Positions 1 through 14,984 of a DNA stretch of 64,000 nucleotides are shown here, one piece after another. The notes under the pieces are model-generated. The model was given only the letters and a program-made list of their open reading frames with translations. It had not been told where the DNA came from and did no database searches. The first letter of the stretch is position 1. Each line of letters starts with the position of its first letter. Location: positions 194,225-258,224 of the forward strand of contig CAADRB010000020.1 in NCBI GenBank assembly GCA_900708905.1. Reading direction: 5' to 3'. The position numbers and the translations under genes are program-made. Origin of the DNA: Hymenolepis diminuta. Lineage: Eukaryota > Platyhelminthes > Cestoda > Cyclophyllidea > Hymenolepididae.

Positions 1-3000
1 ACTAAAATTGGGGTGAAGTGTAGATTGTTTCCCAATGGTCTCATTTAATTATCACGTCCGCGTTATTTAACTATGGTCCGTAAGGATGTTAAGTTGTCTT
101 TTTATAGGGATTCAATAGTGTTGCTACTAATTGGCCGGGTAAATAGGGGAGGAAGAGTAATCTACTTAAATTTGAAAGGTGTTTCATTACGAAGTTTGAA
201 GACGCGAAAATTTTAATCTTATTCAAAGCCGTTGGATGTTAATTGAGTAGATTATTATCGATGCTAATAAATAACCGCAAATGTATACTGTCCTTCCATG
301 AAATTGTCTTATTGCTACCTTCATTAAGAAATCAGTAATTATGGTGATATCTCACTAGAGTCTTCTAAGTAAATTTCGAAATAACTCATCGGACAGAGAC
401 TAAAATTTTTTCAGGCTTTGTCCATCAAAGTCTCTAGACCAAAAGCTGTATATCAAACGCTCAATTAGAATCTTTCTAGACTATCTTTGAAAACAGTAGT
501 CTGGGCCGGAAGTCAATGTGCCTATGTAACTGAAAGTTGGGTAACTAACAATTTAAGGGCTTCGGCACTTTCATTTTTGCTCTTTAAAGAAAGGTCTAAA
601 GCTACTGTTTCCTGGCACCTTTTTATGCATTGCTTCCGGTCCGTACCTAAATCACCATAAAGCGTGCTATATTTCAAGTGAATGCTAAAGGTTAATCAAT
701 AGATAGGATTAGAAATATCTATATTTGCAACCCAGTTATCGAGGTGATCTTGTCAAATACTTGCTGTTTTCAGGCCGATTTTAATAACCGTCATTTGTGT
801 TAATTAAGCTGACTTTTAAATTTATAAATGCACAGGTTCAATAGGTGAAAATGATTTCCTGGACTATTGTTAAGCAGAGTGAAAGCTCCTTCATTAATAT
901 TACTCTAATAATTTTACACACTGCTGAATATTACACTTGGGTATAGTCATTAATCATGTATCCCATGATATAAAATTAACAAAAATGCATGATTTTTCAG
1001 GAGCGTAACCCGTGGTTCTATTCAATGTTTTATCTTGTAAAGTGAATCAAATTGGACGGGAATTTGTGTAATATTACCCAGGAACTACAAACAATCAGGA
1101 GCTATTAGTTTCTATGTCCATTAAAGGAAGTTTTATTAACACCTGAATTGAGTAGAGAAGTAAAAATGGAGACGCTTTATCAAGAACCACCTATTTTTGA
1201 TCAGACTTGTGGTTGATCATCCACACTACTGAATGCGGATCGTTGAGCATTAATCTCATGACCACGCACTTGATATTCCAAAAGTTATTTTCCTTTCACA
1301 GACTCCGTTTTTGCAAGATGATGAGAAAAATGATTTTTTTAGAGAATTCATTATGAATTATTATCAGTGTATCGATATTTAATTGTTTCCCTATGCTTAG
1401 ATTCATTTTATGCTTTTTCTTTCCATTCAATTTAACTGGATCGGAAATAACGTATTACAAGTTGGATTAATTCAATATATAAACCAATGTAGTTAAACAA
1501 AAAGTGATTTAGTTGGAGAATTATTGAAAAAATAAATGTTCGAGCACGGACGCGCTTGGGATAAAACAGGTTTACAAATTATTTGAAGTACGGAGTCATC
1601 ACATGTTATTATCCATAATAATAAGTTCATTAAAAAAATATTTTACATAATTACTCACTCTTTGGTGCACTGTTTATAAGTTATATACGAGTTCTCTTCT
1701 GTTTTTTTTTCTAGCCTTCGTAATTGACTAGGATCCTCTCAACCATTCCCGTTGTTTATTTGTCATGCATTTCTGAAGACTCTATTTACAATCATCAATC
1801 TTATACTTGTCGGAATCTATTTAATCTTAATATAAAAAATAACTAGGCAAGAACTTTTGGTTAGATGTGTTGCACTTCCTCTTACTAATTGGACTTTCAT
1901 TGAGCTATTAACTGTGAAGCCTAGAATGGCTAAAACCCCCACCCCAAGGCCGCTTGATTACCAGTTCCATAATATCCCAAGTTAGAAGTCGAAAGATAGT
2001 TGAATATGTTTACTCTGTAAATACAAATTAGCGCTTGAGATTATTTCTGGAACGAGAATTAATTCAAACTGAACGTGGTTTTTAATAATATTTATTAGTC
2101 TACTTAGAGGTTGTTATAAAATATACTGGTTGGATTTACAGATTCATGGATTGAATATTTACCTTCTTTTTTGGCTATTAAGGTCATATTGAGAGCATTC
2201 GTTATTTTTTTGTTATTTTATGATTTCTTAAAGTTACGCTTTAGTTTCATAAATGAATGTATTTCTTCTCCGAAGTCTCTCAAGCATAGTTTAGCTTCGG
2301 TTTTCTACTTTTTCTCCTATTTATGCGAATAAATAAATTATAATAAACGGTGCATGTTTAATAACACCAACCGTCTTATCTCCGCTGTTTTGTACCTCTT
2401 CTTGATCTCCTGATCAGGAAAAGGCCGTTGTTTCCTGTTAGCCCTTAGGAAGATCATTAGTGTTGCNNNNNNNNNNNNNNNNNNNNNNNNNNNNCCTAAT
2501 TTGAGGCTATAACGAATTTTCTCCGTGAAGTAACATTTACTTCTCTCCCATAAAGCTCCTGACGAATGTTTTTGCCACTTCAATTTTAGTAACCTAAATG
2601 ATAATGTAACTCCTCTGATTTAATTTATTAAATGTTTTTTTCATTCAACTAACTGCTTGGCATTAGGGTTAGAAGGCTTTTTATTTGCCTTTAACGTGTT
2701 TATTCGTAGGTTGCTGTTAGTTCCTGATTAGGGGGTAATTAATTATTCATTGTATTTTTTTACTCGTTCTCCGTAAAAATATCTGTAATAATCGTGGTTC
2801 TATTTTATTTACATTGTAATTGAAAAGTTACTCTAAATTGTCAATCAAATTGTTTAACGATCAATCACTTTTTTAAATAAAAACACATACGTAATACGAG
2901 GATCCATTTGTATATGAAAGTATACTCAGGATTTCATCAGTAAACATTGGCCTTGAGTGTTGCATGTTTGTACTTGACGATCTTTGTATCGATCTGAACA

Positions 3001-6000
3001 TAAAACTCTGCTAGAATACATCGCCATTAAATAACTGATGATTAATTGTTTACTAATAACTTGGCAAACTCTTGAACATTTAAACGTCTGGATCTCTTTT
3101 TATGAGAAGATACCTTTCAATTACTCTGTAAATTTTAAATATTTCCTCGTTTAGAGTTCAAGGTTCTTTAGCGTCTAATTGCTTCTTTGAGCATATATGG
3201 ACACTAATTATTTTATTATGAGTAGAAAAGTAAACTTTGAATATTTCGAATTTATTCTTGATTTCTCTTCATCTCAAATAGTGATTTGTGTCTTTTTGTC
3301 CGTATGACGTTCTTGGTTTGGGACACTTGAGAGTGTTGCCTTCGGTCACACTTATCTTCGAAGGCTGAACAGTGTGTAGTTGCATTGAACGCCGATTTTT
3401 AAGGACGAGATTTTCACTCATTTCCATATTCATAAGCCACTTCTAATTCATTTGAGGGCAAAACCATCAGTCAGTGTTGACCATATCATTGTGTGATCTA
3501 AAATTCTTTAGTTTTTTCTCTTTATATTATCCAAATAAATATATAGAATGATATAACGAGGTATTGTCCCTCAGAGTTACATTAGAGACCCTCCATTTCT
3601 TCTTGATATACTCCTTTGACTTTTCCGTTTTACTTGACTTGCAATAACTTGCTATTAGTTAGGGTGCAATGAATTATTAATTATGTACTTCTATTCAGTC
3701 GAGAGCTATTGCTAATTTTTCAATATTTATAAAGCGATATTAGGATTATCTATATTAGGATGTACTGCAGACAAACTGAGCTGGAAGTCAGAAATATGGA
3801 GAAGTGCAGTAACTAATCGGTATTTAACTGTTGCCACTTATAAAAGTGTGTCACAACTAGCATAATTTAGTCTACAATTGCGCAGATTCAGAAGAGAAAA
3901 GACCTGTTGCGCAAACGACAGACTTCTTAATGTTGAGAAAATAAATTTGTCAGTGTAGACCAAATACATAGGGTGTGGCTGGGTCGCTAATATTATCAAT
4001 AGTGGCGAGGTCGTATTCTCAGATAAGTGGGGGTTTCGGGGTCCGTTGCAGAACCCTCTTTTCCTTTGAAATAGTATTTTGCGAAAAGTATTATCATAGT
4101 GTTCATTCTGACCTTCCTCTCGCTTCTCTTGTGTCTTCTCCTGCACCACGATACGTTGTCAATTATTGTTCAATGAATAATTTACTATGTACTTCTTCTC
4201 AACTGAAGGCTATAGCTAGTATTTCTCTAGGGCGTCTATATTATTTTTAATCATAAATCGTAGACGTTTCAAATTAATATAGGAATTTTCTGCGAACTTC
4301 GTGTAAATAAAGTGAGAAAAGAGAGACTATCTCTGTTGCTGTTTAATTGAATTATTAAGAGAGCAGTGTTGATTGATAAGCAAATTTAGGTGCTTACCGC
4401 AAAACTATGCAACACAACATACTTTACACCGCAAACGAGTTGGTTCGGAGAATCTGGTGTTCATTAGAAATAACAAAAAGTGTAATGCATAGTTTACAGA
4501 GGGATTGGAAAGTAACTCCCTATTTAGAAATCAAATAATTTGATAATCAAACAATCTTCTATATAAAAAATCGAAAAGGAGAAGAAAAGGCAAGAAAGGA
4601 GGCTTTATTTGCTCATCGAATCATACATTTACTCACAATTTCTAAATCTATTCAGAACTTAATTATGAAAACTGTTTCCTTGGGTTGCGCAGTTTTCGCG
4701 TCGTTCTGAACATGTACTTTTTAATGGTCTATCACCATCTTTGGACTCGAGCAATTAGTTTCCCAACTTCATACTAGCATGTTCTTTGAGAGTGGAGCGA
4801 TCTTTTTAGAGATAGGACATTTTACAAGTTTTATTTCCTATTCTTATTCTTCTGGTGGTGGTACTGTTTCCTCTTGTACTTTTTCTAGCACTGCCATTTA
4901 TCAAACCTGCTATTCCCTTGTTAAGACTGTAGGAATATCAAGCTCTGTTTTTCCTTTTTGTGATAAATAATCTTTATCGAAGTCTACCAAGTCAAACTGA
5001 AAATTGTATTGTTGATTATTTTACATTATGTCTTCTATTGTTAATGTTTCTCGCGATAAACCAAAGTATTTTGCAACTTTTAATCATTAAGGCGTATATA
5101 AGAACATATTCAAGGGGACAAAGTGCATTGAAAAGAAAAAATACTCTTGAGGAATTTTGGAGAATTCTACTTCATAAGAGCTTTAGAATCTTCTGATTAT
5201 CAGTTTTCTCAGATTTTATCCGCCTCAGTTTGCTTTATCGCTTAGGAAAATTCGGATTACATTATTTAATTTGATTCAGCAGCTGTGGTATTTAGGCTAT
5301 CAGTGTCAGACCACATAATAAACTCCCTTTGAGACATAGTGACTTGAGTATGGTTAACCTCTACATGTCCTCAAATGTGTCTATTCTGCCTATTTAGTTG
5401 GTTGTAACTGATCTAATCACTTGTAATTGTAAAACTATGTTAATTGGGCCAGAAGTGTTCTCGTTAGGGTCTTCTGGGTCCTTGTCCATATATCTCAATA
5501 CGTTACAGTAATAATTTTCAAAGTAGCCAATGAATTCTATTGATAGGTGGTCATCTTCCATTCTTTTCCGTATTCGAAGAGGATGGTTAGATGAGGAGAT
5601 CGGTCAGCAACATAGGGAAATGTAAATTCTTGCTCGAGTTTCCATATGCATTCGCACACTATCCTATCGATTTCTCGCCTCCTTTGTATTTCAAACTCGT
5701 GCATTCTTGAATTTTATTCTGTTATGCATAAACGTCTCTATATCGTTTTTTAAGAAAATATTATTATAGCGAGCGTTTCATTCTTCTAATTTTCAGTAAT
5801 TTTCCATTCAATGCTATGTTCAAAATACAATAGCATTTTTTAAAAATTGATCTAGTTTATATATTCTTCTAGTGGTTAATATGAACCCCTCATGAATGCT
5901 CAACATTTTTAATGTATGTTTTAAATTATATTTAGTTAGATAACTGGAATTCTTGAGAACTAGTTACCATTTCTATGTTTGAAACGTAATTTTTAAAGAG

Positions 6001-7869
6001 GATGCGGAGACGAGTTTATTTGGAGAGATTTTAAACGTGAACGGTTCAGTTGGATTAAATTTTATAAAATCAGTTGTTCGCTAATTAAATAAAATATGCT
6101 ATATAGCACTTATTTCGATGGAGAATATATTAGGAGTGTTACTATAACAGTTTATAGCTGTGAAATCCAGGTCCTTTGTGTCTGGCCACATGCGGAACTA
6201 GCCTTAAACCAAGACAACTCGAATATTGTTGATTTCCCCATTTGCCTATATATGCAGTTGTGATTGTTAGAATATACTTAAATGATCTCGTTTGGACTTG
6301 TTCTTTCGGGGGTCTTCTTATCCTTTTGTAAGTAGTTTCCAACACATTGCAGTATTGGTTGGTTCCCTCTGAGATATACAACACCTGACCCAATAAGAGG
6401 AAGGCAAAAGACTTTTAATTTAAACAGTGTTTTTCCAGCGAAAAGTGAAATTGCTTATACATATTAGGCTAAATATTTAGTTAGTTAGCTAATAATTGCT
6501 GCAGCGACGAAAAGAATGGTGATAGAATAATCCAGTTTTCGAGGAACGAATTCGATTCCGCTTCCTACTAGGCATGTATTTTCTAAGCGGACCCACGAAA
6601 GTTGTGGTTTTCTGTGTAGATGAAGTATGGAATTTATTTGCACTATATTGACAAGAGAGTAAAGCCGATTTTTAATGTCTCTAGTTACTTTATGGGAAAT
6701 AAAGCAATCCACGTATCTTTTTTCCCCGTATTATTAGTACTCTCTTGAGATTTAAGTCGCAATTTGTCTCTGGCAGCGACTCCATTAAGTATTCATGATT
6801 TATAAAGTTGCGTTTCGAAATCCCCTCCCAGGGTTTAGTTCCGGCCTAAGTTTTCCGAAATGATGGTCACTGGGAGAGTCTTATTTCCATTGAGGAATTA
6901 TTTTTTAACAAATGTCTGTCCTAAAAGTTATTATATGCTTCTCTGTACTATCAAATGGCATTCCTTTTGTCATATCTGTGAGGCGATGAGATGTCATTTA
7001 CATAGCCTATTAACACTAAACCCTGTAACCACAGTGGTTAGTGATGATCTTGAGCACTATATGGGTCTACTGAAAAAAATTTTGCTGGGTACATTAATTA
7101 TATCACTATCTGTCCGTCTAGCTGTTTAGACATTCATTTAAAGCAAAATACATCTTCAAAATAGCCCCACAGAGAACTATTTCTGAACCGGCTAAATGAC
7201 GGTGCACACAATTATTATAATGTGTTGCCGCTAGTCATAATCTGCGAACACGATAATCTGTTCTTCGACTGCGGGAACTAGACCAAATTTCTCCTCTTTC
7301 TCTTCTTTTCTTCATAATTGCGTGAAATGGTAAAAAATTGAAAGTACCCACTTGCATTTATTTTACCTTTATTGCGTTTTTAATTCTCTTGAAAATGATG
7401 CTATCAGAACAATCTTTTATAGTAAATTTCTAGATCTCCACTTTTTTCTTGTTTGATTTTATGACCTATGACAGCGGTTTCATGAAATATTTAGGGTACG
7501 TATGAAAGACCTGAAAAAATTACATAGACGTTTATCCTACTCCTTAGGCCATGGCAGTTGTTATCTTTAAAGTATTCAACTAAAAACTAGAAATTATTTT
7601 TGGCCATATTCGTTGTTTCCTTAAGTCAGTTAAATATCATCGCATAAAGATATACTTTTCCATAAAATTATGCAATTTTGATATTTTTAGTCATTCGCAC
7701 TACATTCTTTGCTCTATTATTTTATTCGATCAAAAGTTCGTATCAAAAAAACAATTTTTGCAGATGTCATGACTTATTTCGAGCAAGAGGAAATAACATT
7801 TACAGCTTTTGGTCTCAAAACCGGGGGTTTATACATATTTGGGGTTACGATTATACTTCTTTACCAAAA
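1..7869. other. AT-rich gene-free stretch
   Basis: I see no exon, RNA gene or transposon protein here. The open frames are short, low-complexity and unlike any family I recognise. A short patch at about 3400-3475 resembles the repeat family best seen at 7870-8060 and 37600-37880. The stretch could be intergenic DNA or part of the 5' region or first intron of the checkpoint gene that becomes visible at 20482. Confidence 0.5.
2467..2494. other. assembly gap (28 N)
   Basis: A run of 28 undetermined bases inside AT-rich noncoding DNA. It interrupts nothing recognisable. Confidence 0.99.
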
Positions 7870-8060
7870 GCGTTCTATTCAATTTGAGTTTAGCTGTGAA
7901 GGCGATTTTACTTTCGAAAGCGAAGTTTTGCATCTATCTGTATTTTTTTAATCCTGCGTTTCACAAGCCAATTCTGATCTCTTCGAAATTGGCCAGTCTT
8001 AAAGATTGGAAAGTGACGCCACTTCCATCTTTAAAATTACAGACCTTTTAGTTATTATTA
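7870..8060 (+). repeat. interspersed repeat family E, copy 1
   Basis: Diverged copy of an AT-rich interspersed repeat. It shares a CACAAnCCAnTTCTnAT-type core with 8290-8500 and 37600-37880. Its end (attacagacc..ttagtta) matches the terminal consensus ACAGAGCAGTTAGTTAGTTA, best seen at 10330-10350. No protein is recognisable. The family was recognised by eye, so the boundaries are approximate. Confidence 0.45.
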
Positions 8061-8289
8061 ACCCATGCTTTTGATCCTACGCAATCTTGAAAACAAGTAA
8101 TTAATACTCAGAATCGGAATTATTGCCCTTCTCACTTCATGCTTTTGTGAATAAACTAGCCAAAATTTTATTCTTTAAGGAAACATTTTCAATAAATAAT
8201 GACCAGGTAAGGTTCTAATCAAAGAAAGGAGTTGGATATAGAAATCTTCAGTTTTTATTGTTACATTTGACGAATGGACAGGAGTGAAA

Positions 8290-8500
8290 TTTGACGATTT
8301 TGTTCTTGAAGAGTTTTGTCTTTTGAGCTCGTGATACTTGCGGATGATAAAGTTGGTTGGAAACCAGTTTCGAACTCCAATTTTTCATTATCAAAGTTTT
8401 TTATTCATGCTTTTGTCATTTCACAATCCAGTTCTAATTCGTTTGTTGGCAGAAAAAGCATACAGATCAAATTTCTCACTCTTATTTCCCCTTCATCTTT
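8290..8500 (+). repeat. interspersed repeat family E, copy 2
   Basis: Second copy close to the first and in the same orientation. It shares a gatttt-ttct-tgtctt block with 37615-37650 and the core ttcacaatccagttctaatt near 8420. An open frame through it is a by-product of AT-rich repeat sequence. Confidence 0.45.
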
Positions 8501-11500
8501 TAACTTTTTTTCAGTATTTTCTTCACTTTTTACTTTGAATGGTGTCCTCAAAATCGAGATAATTCAAGCAGTTGACCCAAAACTAAACGTAAGATTGCTT
8601 GACTTTCTCGTACGACATAGGTCATAAAATATTAATTGAATAGATAATCTAAAAGACCCTATTAAGGAAATCAAATTGGGTGAATGTATGTTATATTTCG
8701 CACACAGTTCACTTCTTATTCATAAGAGCCTATGTGAAAGTTTACCTTACGAGTGGCGAAGTTTTTTTCCAGAATTCGATTTGTTTTACTTTTCTCGGTG
8801 ACCTAGATGCGGCTAGTGAATATCGCTTTTGAAATCTAAACATTGCTGAGTTGATTTTTAATTTATTCGTTTTATCTTTTGTAGATTAAACAAATTTTTT
8901 ATAACTATAAGCGGATCAAAATATCATTTGAATGTCGAATTTTTCCTATTTTGGTATTTTATTTTCAAATCCTTACTCATCATCTTTACTTTTTTCTGTC
9001 CTTACGGATTGTTGTAAATCTGTTATTTTTTTCTAAAATGGCAAAAGGTGTTTTTTGGTTTCAACTTTTAGCATTTTTCTATGAAAGACAAATTTTGTAA
9101 TTGTCCTTTTTTTCTGGTCTGTTTGATATAACTTTGCAGCGTTGTTTTAGTGAAGATGTACAGTTGATGGCTGGTATCCACCCTATTTAAGGAATTAAAT
9201 ATTTGAATAAGGCGCTAAATGAGATTGTGTAAATAAAATGGGACCATTGCATTCTAATTTATTTCTCTGAACTGTATAAATTACTAATTTAATTTGCTTG
9301 ATTTTTGGAATGGTGCTTTGATTTTTGTTTCTTTTGCTTATGCGTCTCTTCATCGTTTCGACTGTTAATCTATCATTCCCCTTCCCTATGCATACTCTGT
9401 TTTCTTAATCTGCACATTTCTTTTCACCAAATCGAAAGGTTTTTTGCGAAGAAAGAGATATATATATAATAATAAATTGAATCACCGTTTACTTCCCTTC
9501 AAATTATCACAGAACCTTTCAATTGTTTTTACAAATATACTTTTCCTCCGTCAGTATAAAATAGAACAAATTTCCATTTATTTGTATGTAGTAGCTGCCA
9601 CCTTACTGATACACTCCCATCATTTTTATTTCCTCTAATATATTTAATGAGGATTGCCGAAAACAAAGTTGACAGGGTTATTGTTGTATTTAAGCAGTAG
9701 GTGAAGATACACCCTCTCTTCAATTACCTCTGACTTGTACGGAATATTTAGCTGCAGATTGTAAGTAAATTTCTACATTTGTACAAATACTTTACAACTT
9801 TCCCTTTCATCTATCCATTTGTAATTCCTTCAAGGTTTCTTTTCGTTTTCTCATTTTTTTCCCCTTAAAACAAATCCATCTCATTTAGGTATTTTCCATG
9901 ACTAGTAATTTGAAAAGATCGAATGCTTCCCCTTTTCTTTCATTATGAAATAAAATTCAATCACTGATTGTTTGGGTTCACCTGATCATAAGCTGATAAT
10001 TTTAAAGATTGTATCCTAATACCAATTGGATAGAGAATTACGTATCTCTCAATATTAAATATCCAGAAAATTTCATTTTTGAAATGTTCGATGACTCGAT
10101 TGAGGTTAGTGTTTCTTTGCCCTTTACGCTATCAGGACACTATTTTTCAAGGATACTGGGTTACGTTTAAATTAGATTTTCAAAAGCTGAAAGGTTTATT
10201 CGTCTATTTTTTTACGATACTGAATTTTACAAATTAATTCAAATTTATCTAATTGTAGCAGAAAGCGTAAATGGTTAAAAGACCAATTATAAAGATTGGG
10301 AGATTTGGTTGTGTTGCTCTTTAGAGTTACAGAGCAGTTAGTTAGTTAAATATTCAGTGGCTCTACATCCTTTTTCTTCCAAAACACAATGTAAAGTCTT
10401 TATTTCTAATGAAATCCTTTCCAAAACTTTTTACTTCAATCAATATTAAAGGCGGTCGAGCTCTACTTTGATTTCACTGATTTATTCACATCTATTTTTC
10501 TCTCCTTCTCTTTATATTTAATGAGGATTACTGAGAATAAAGTATTTAGGTCGTTAGCACAAATACCGCCTGCGTTTAGTCTCTTTCCAGATTTGTTCTA
10601 ATAGTTTGAAACACATATCTACTTGTGTTTTTTTATTTGTATTTTAACATACTATGATATTTTAAGAAATTGAAAAATTTCAAAATTCGGAGTTTTGAAA
10701 CATTAGCATTTGATAAATTCGTTTCTAGCCTTTTTTTCGTTTCATTTGTACATTTATGATTCCAAGAACTTATTGGTCCTAGAAAGTAGTTAGCTTGATT
10801 TAAGCTACCTTGCTACTTCTATGATATCTGTTTTACAATTTTTCATTAAACCAGATTCACCTCCCAACGCACCGAAAAATTTCTCCTACGCTGCACCTTG
10901 ATTCATCGCATTGCCTCTACTTGCCATTAAATAAGGATTTTAACTATAACTTTCTGTTTTTATATCGTCAGAGTGGTCATTCAATTGGAAATAACATTCA
11001 CCGCTGTTTGGTTACTTACTTTTTTAGCTGTTGAGTTAGAAACTGGAAACAAATTATGGAAAACGATGCATGAAATTAGTGCGGACACAGAATGTTTAAT
11101 AAATAAATTATAATGAATTATGAATAAGTGGTCTATCGGGTTTCTACAATTGTGTAACTCAGTGCAAACGCTTCTACCGATCGTTTATTGAAAGAAGCCA
11201 AGCCCACAATTGAAATATTATATGAGGTGTTCCGTTGAATGTTTGTACTCAATTGTGTACATATTTATATGAAATTGGAAACTATTGTATGCTTATAATC
11301 ATTTGTCGAAAAATAAAATATGCTAATAGTTACTTTTACCGTTATGTATAAACGAAATTGCACAGTTGAATACCCTCAAATATCAACAAACTGCCCAAAC
11401 TCTTTAAGGGCAACGTCAGCAACACTTGACTTGGTTACTTTTGTATATGCAATGATTCTCAAATAGAAAAAATTTCTTCTTCTTAGTTTGATATTCATTT

Positions 11501-12869
11501 TCCATCCTGGTTTAGATTTCGTACAGTTTGTTTAAAACCTGACTTTGACTTTCATTTATGTCTTGTGAGATTTTTCTTTATGATTTTTCATTCATGAAGA
11601 TTTGCCTTTCAACGAAGGGCGAAATTTTTCACATTATTCCGTCATCTATATCACTAAGTGTATCTTTTTAGTAATTATTATCTGTTTATATTTGAGGTAA
11701 TAACATAGCGGATATTCAATTATAAATAATATTCATTATTTGGTTGTTTATTTTTATTCTTGTTGATTTTGAAATTAATTAATTATTTATGTGGTAAATG
11801 ATGCATAACAACTCAGTGAAAACAAATGCTTAATAAATGATCACTTTTCCAAATGGATAAGGCGTTCTTGGTGGAGAAATAAATTCGGACATTAAATAAC
11901 TAAGGAGGAGCCAATCAAATTGTAATAAGTGTACACATTATATTCGTAAATGTTCCACGCAATTGTTCATATTGATTGTATATGTGTGGATTAGATAGTG
12001 TAATTAAAATATCAAGATTATTAATTATTTATATAGGATGTCATTATATTAGTAGTGATCTTGAAATTTAGTCAGCTGTTATCTTAAATCGCTTATCGAT
12101 TTTCTGAGTTTTTTACACCCTAAATATTGAACTTTATTTCGTTCTGTCTGTTATCGGCATTCCAGGCGCTTATCGATTTTTCTCAATTATCTAACCTCAC
12201 ATACTTGGTCACTTCATTGGTCCTTTTGTTCCCTCCAATCATAATGGCTATTGTGGTAGTGTAATTCGTTATCACTTGAAGGAGCAATCGCCTAATAGGG
12301 TTTTCACATTCCTACATTACTGATTTTCAATCTATTTTTTCTCTCCTCGTTTCCTTCTTAATCATATCTACAAATGGGAATTACAACTCGGAATTACAAC
12401 AATCTGCGGCCATTTGTTTTCGCATTTGCTAAGTGCATGATAAGTTGAGGGCGTGTAACTTTTTCTATTCTCAGTTGCTTCTGTCTCTAGTTGATTTTGT
12501 CACATTTTTCTATCTAATTTAAACCCTAATATACCTCTGCTTTCAGGCTTTTATAGGTCCTATAATTCGATTTTATTCTATGATCTATGTATACTTATTC
12601 TGTTTGATTTTGTGCCTGTTTTCTCTACATACACCGGTTTTATACAATTTTGGTGTACGGTATCAAAAAATTAATATAAATAAATCAGTTCACAATACAA
12701 ACGAATGGTAGACAAACACTAATTTACGCAATGATATTAAACTAATATTATAATATTACTGATAGGAATGCGGCAGGTACATCAGTACAAAGGTCTCTAT
12801 TTTGCGACTATATATTTGCCGTAAATGATAAGTTCTCATAATTTTCGTAACTATTTAGAAGAGGAATGA
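8501..12869. other. AT-rich gene-free stretch
   Basis: No coding signal. It contains a family E tail at about 10255-10350, a small (TA)n/(TAA)n patch near 9459-9475, and two nearby copies of gcttatcgatttt at 12091 and 12168. Nothing else is identifiable. Confidence 0.45.
10255..10350 (+). repeat. interspersed repeat family E, 3'-end fragment
   Basis: The segment attggga...ctctttagagttacagagcagttagttagttaa matches the ends of the copies at 37820-37870 and 34830-34855. The shared end of otherwise unrelated flanks suggests a defined 3' terminus for this family. Confidence 0.45.
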
Positions 12870-13060
12870 CTTACTGATTAGTTTGCGATGAGTTATGTGC
12901 CCTTTTTCGCTAAGTATGCGAAAGAAGTTGTGGTTTGCCCAATAAATTAGGCGGCCATAGTAATAGCCTTCACATGCATATTTCATGATAGCGTAATTCA
13001 TCGCTAATCTTTCTCTATATGTATTCTTACCTCTTCCTAGATTATTTTTTCTATCACCGC
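12870..13060 (+). repeat. interspersed repeat family D, copy 1
   Basis: This copy aligns by eye with 14985-15125. Shared pieces are ctaagt-gc-aaagaag, aataaatta, and tgcatattt-atgata followed by aattcat-g-taatcttt. The copies are diverged, encode no protein, and have uncertain limits. Confidence 0.4.
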
Positions 13061-13854
13061 TAAACTTTAGTTTATTGTAACACCGAGGTCCACAAACCGA
13101 TAATTCCCTCTCTGTTGCAGCTGAACATCAATAATACGATTTCTTTTTAGGATTCAATATCCAAGTTTCACCTTCCTGTTCACCGTTCACTTATTTAGCA
13201 TCAATCTGGAAGTTGTCTTAATCAACTTTTTTGTGTGTGGATGTAGAGTTCTCCATACTGTGGAGATGGGATTTTAGTAATATTTTGAGCATTGCAAAAT
13301 CTTCCTATTAAAGACTTGCCCAGAGTAACAGTAATTAAATTTATATCTTTCTATCTCATTTGTAATTAATCAGGCTTCAGTTTGTTTTTTGTACTCTTTT
13401 AACAATATTTTAGACTCAATATATTCTGCATATCTAATCGCCTTAATCCTTTGGTGAATAAGATGTTGCGGATATAAATATTTTACCGCTTTTCCAAACT
13501 ACTTTGAATTTTTTTCTTTTACTAAATTTTTGATAGTACTTGTTTATATTTCTTTTAAATCCAAAAAAGTCTGATTCTGGTTTTATCCTGTTTATTTGTC
13601 TATTAATATGGTCACATTAAATGTGATTTTTACAGAATTTCAATATTTTACTTACTGAAGGGGGAAAAATAGGATTTTTTCATTCGAAAGTTAATTATTT
13701 TGGATATTTGATATATTAATCTCGGTTAATGATTAACTTCCCAGAAGATCGGGGGACATTTACACACCATATGACAGTCTTTCTAAACGCAGTGTGTTCA
13801 TTTTCACTATCCCATATATTTCGTAAACTAGTTTTAATTTACTTGATATTGAAA

Positions 13855-14070
13855 GAAGTTGTACATCTGCCTTCGTGGTGCATTCGTCACAGAGCACGTT
13901 TGCCATGTCAAAGGTCGGTGCACTCCCAGTGAACGGAATAGTTGAGTCTGACGGATATAGATAGGGTTTGAGTCTCTCATTAGGGAGGCTTCATGTTGCT
14001 ACTCTGTCCAATATGGGCGTTGTAAACGCTTTTCTAAATGAACTTAGAAATCGTGTTACATCCGAAATTG
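13855..14070 (+). repeat. possible tRNA-derived SINE-like repeat
   Basis: The head, cgtggtgcattcgtcac, resembles a pol III A box. A ggtttgagtctc segment near 13964 resembles a B box, although the spacing is longer than in a tRNA. The downstream part (gtaaacgcttttctaaatgaact) is similar to 37190-37215. The similarity is weak, so this is a tentative call. Confidence 0.25.
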
Positions 14071-14984
14071 GTTTGAGTTCATCTTGAGTGAATTCCGGTA
14101 GTTTGTGTTATATAATGATAATCCATGTTTATATAGCTCTGTTATCAAAGAAAGAGTGTATGCAGCATTTAAATCCCAGCTTATATTGTTTTAGCTCTAT
14201 TACTTTGAGGTGGAAGTGACACTACCACTTAATCTTATAAACTTTATATTCGGATGTACGCTTTCACAGATAAACGTGAATTAATTGATGACATACAATA
14301 TTGGTTAAATAGAAACGAAAGAAAAATCGACATCCAGTACTATTTTTGCCTAATTACCGTCAAAGCTTAGGTGTGGCCAAATAGATTAGTCTCCAAATGT
14401 CGTGGGAGTTTTAGTGTCAAAGAGATGACAATTGCAGTTAGTTCTCTATTTAATCATGTAGGCTTTAAGATGGATATCTCCATATCTTACTTAAACCTAT
14501 CATTAAATCTACTAATCTAATCTTCCTGGCCAAGTCTTATATTTGACATGACCTTTTGATTAAAATGGACGTCTGACATCGTGATCAGTTAGCTCGGTGA
14601 ATCCAGTTTCAATGCCATAGTTAATAATGGTTAGAAACTGTTTTACTCGAGTTTGGGAACACTTATTAACTCACTGTTATTTCTCAATGGAGCGAAAATG
14701 TTCCACTCCACTGTTTTTCTGACGCGCCGTACTCATACACTGCTGCTGAATATAACAAATATTATTTTCTATTTTCTGTTTTTAAATGGAGAAATAACAA
14801 CAACACATGGATACTCTATCCGAGGGGACGTGTTGTCATCGATTAGATATACCGACTCCTGACTTTGTCGTTTACTAAAAATTAGTGTTTATTTTACCTT
14901 ATAACTCATTCACCCAAGGTGAACTCTTACTATTTTTACCTATTTATCGAAGGTAAAAAAGGCTATTGATCAATCTGCAGTGAT

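Noticed and set aside
4960..5196. 78-residue open frame ending in a basic segment
   Set aside because: No family resemblance and composition typical of AT-rich noncoding DNA.
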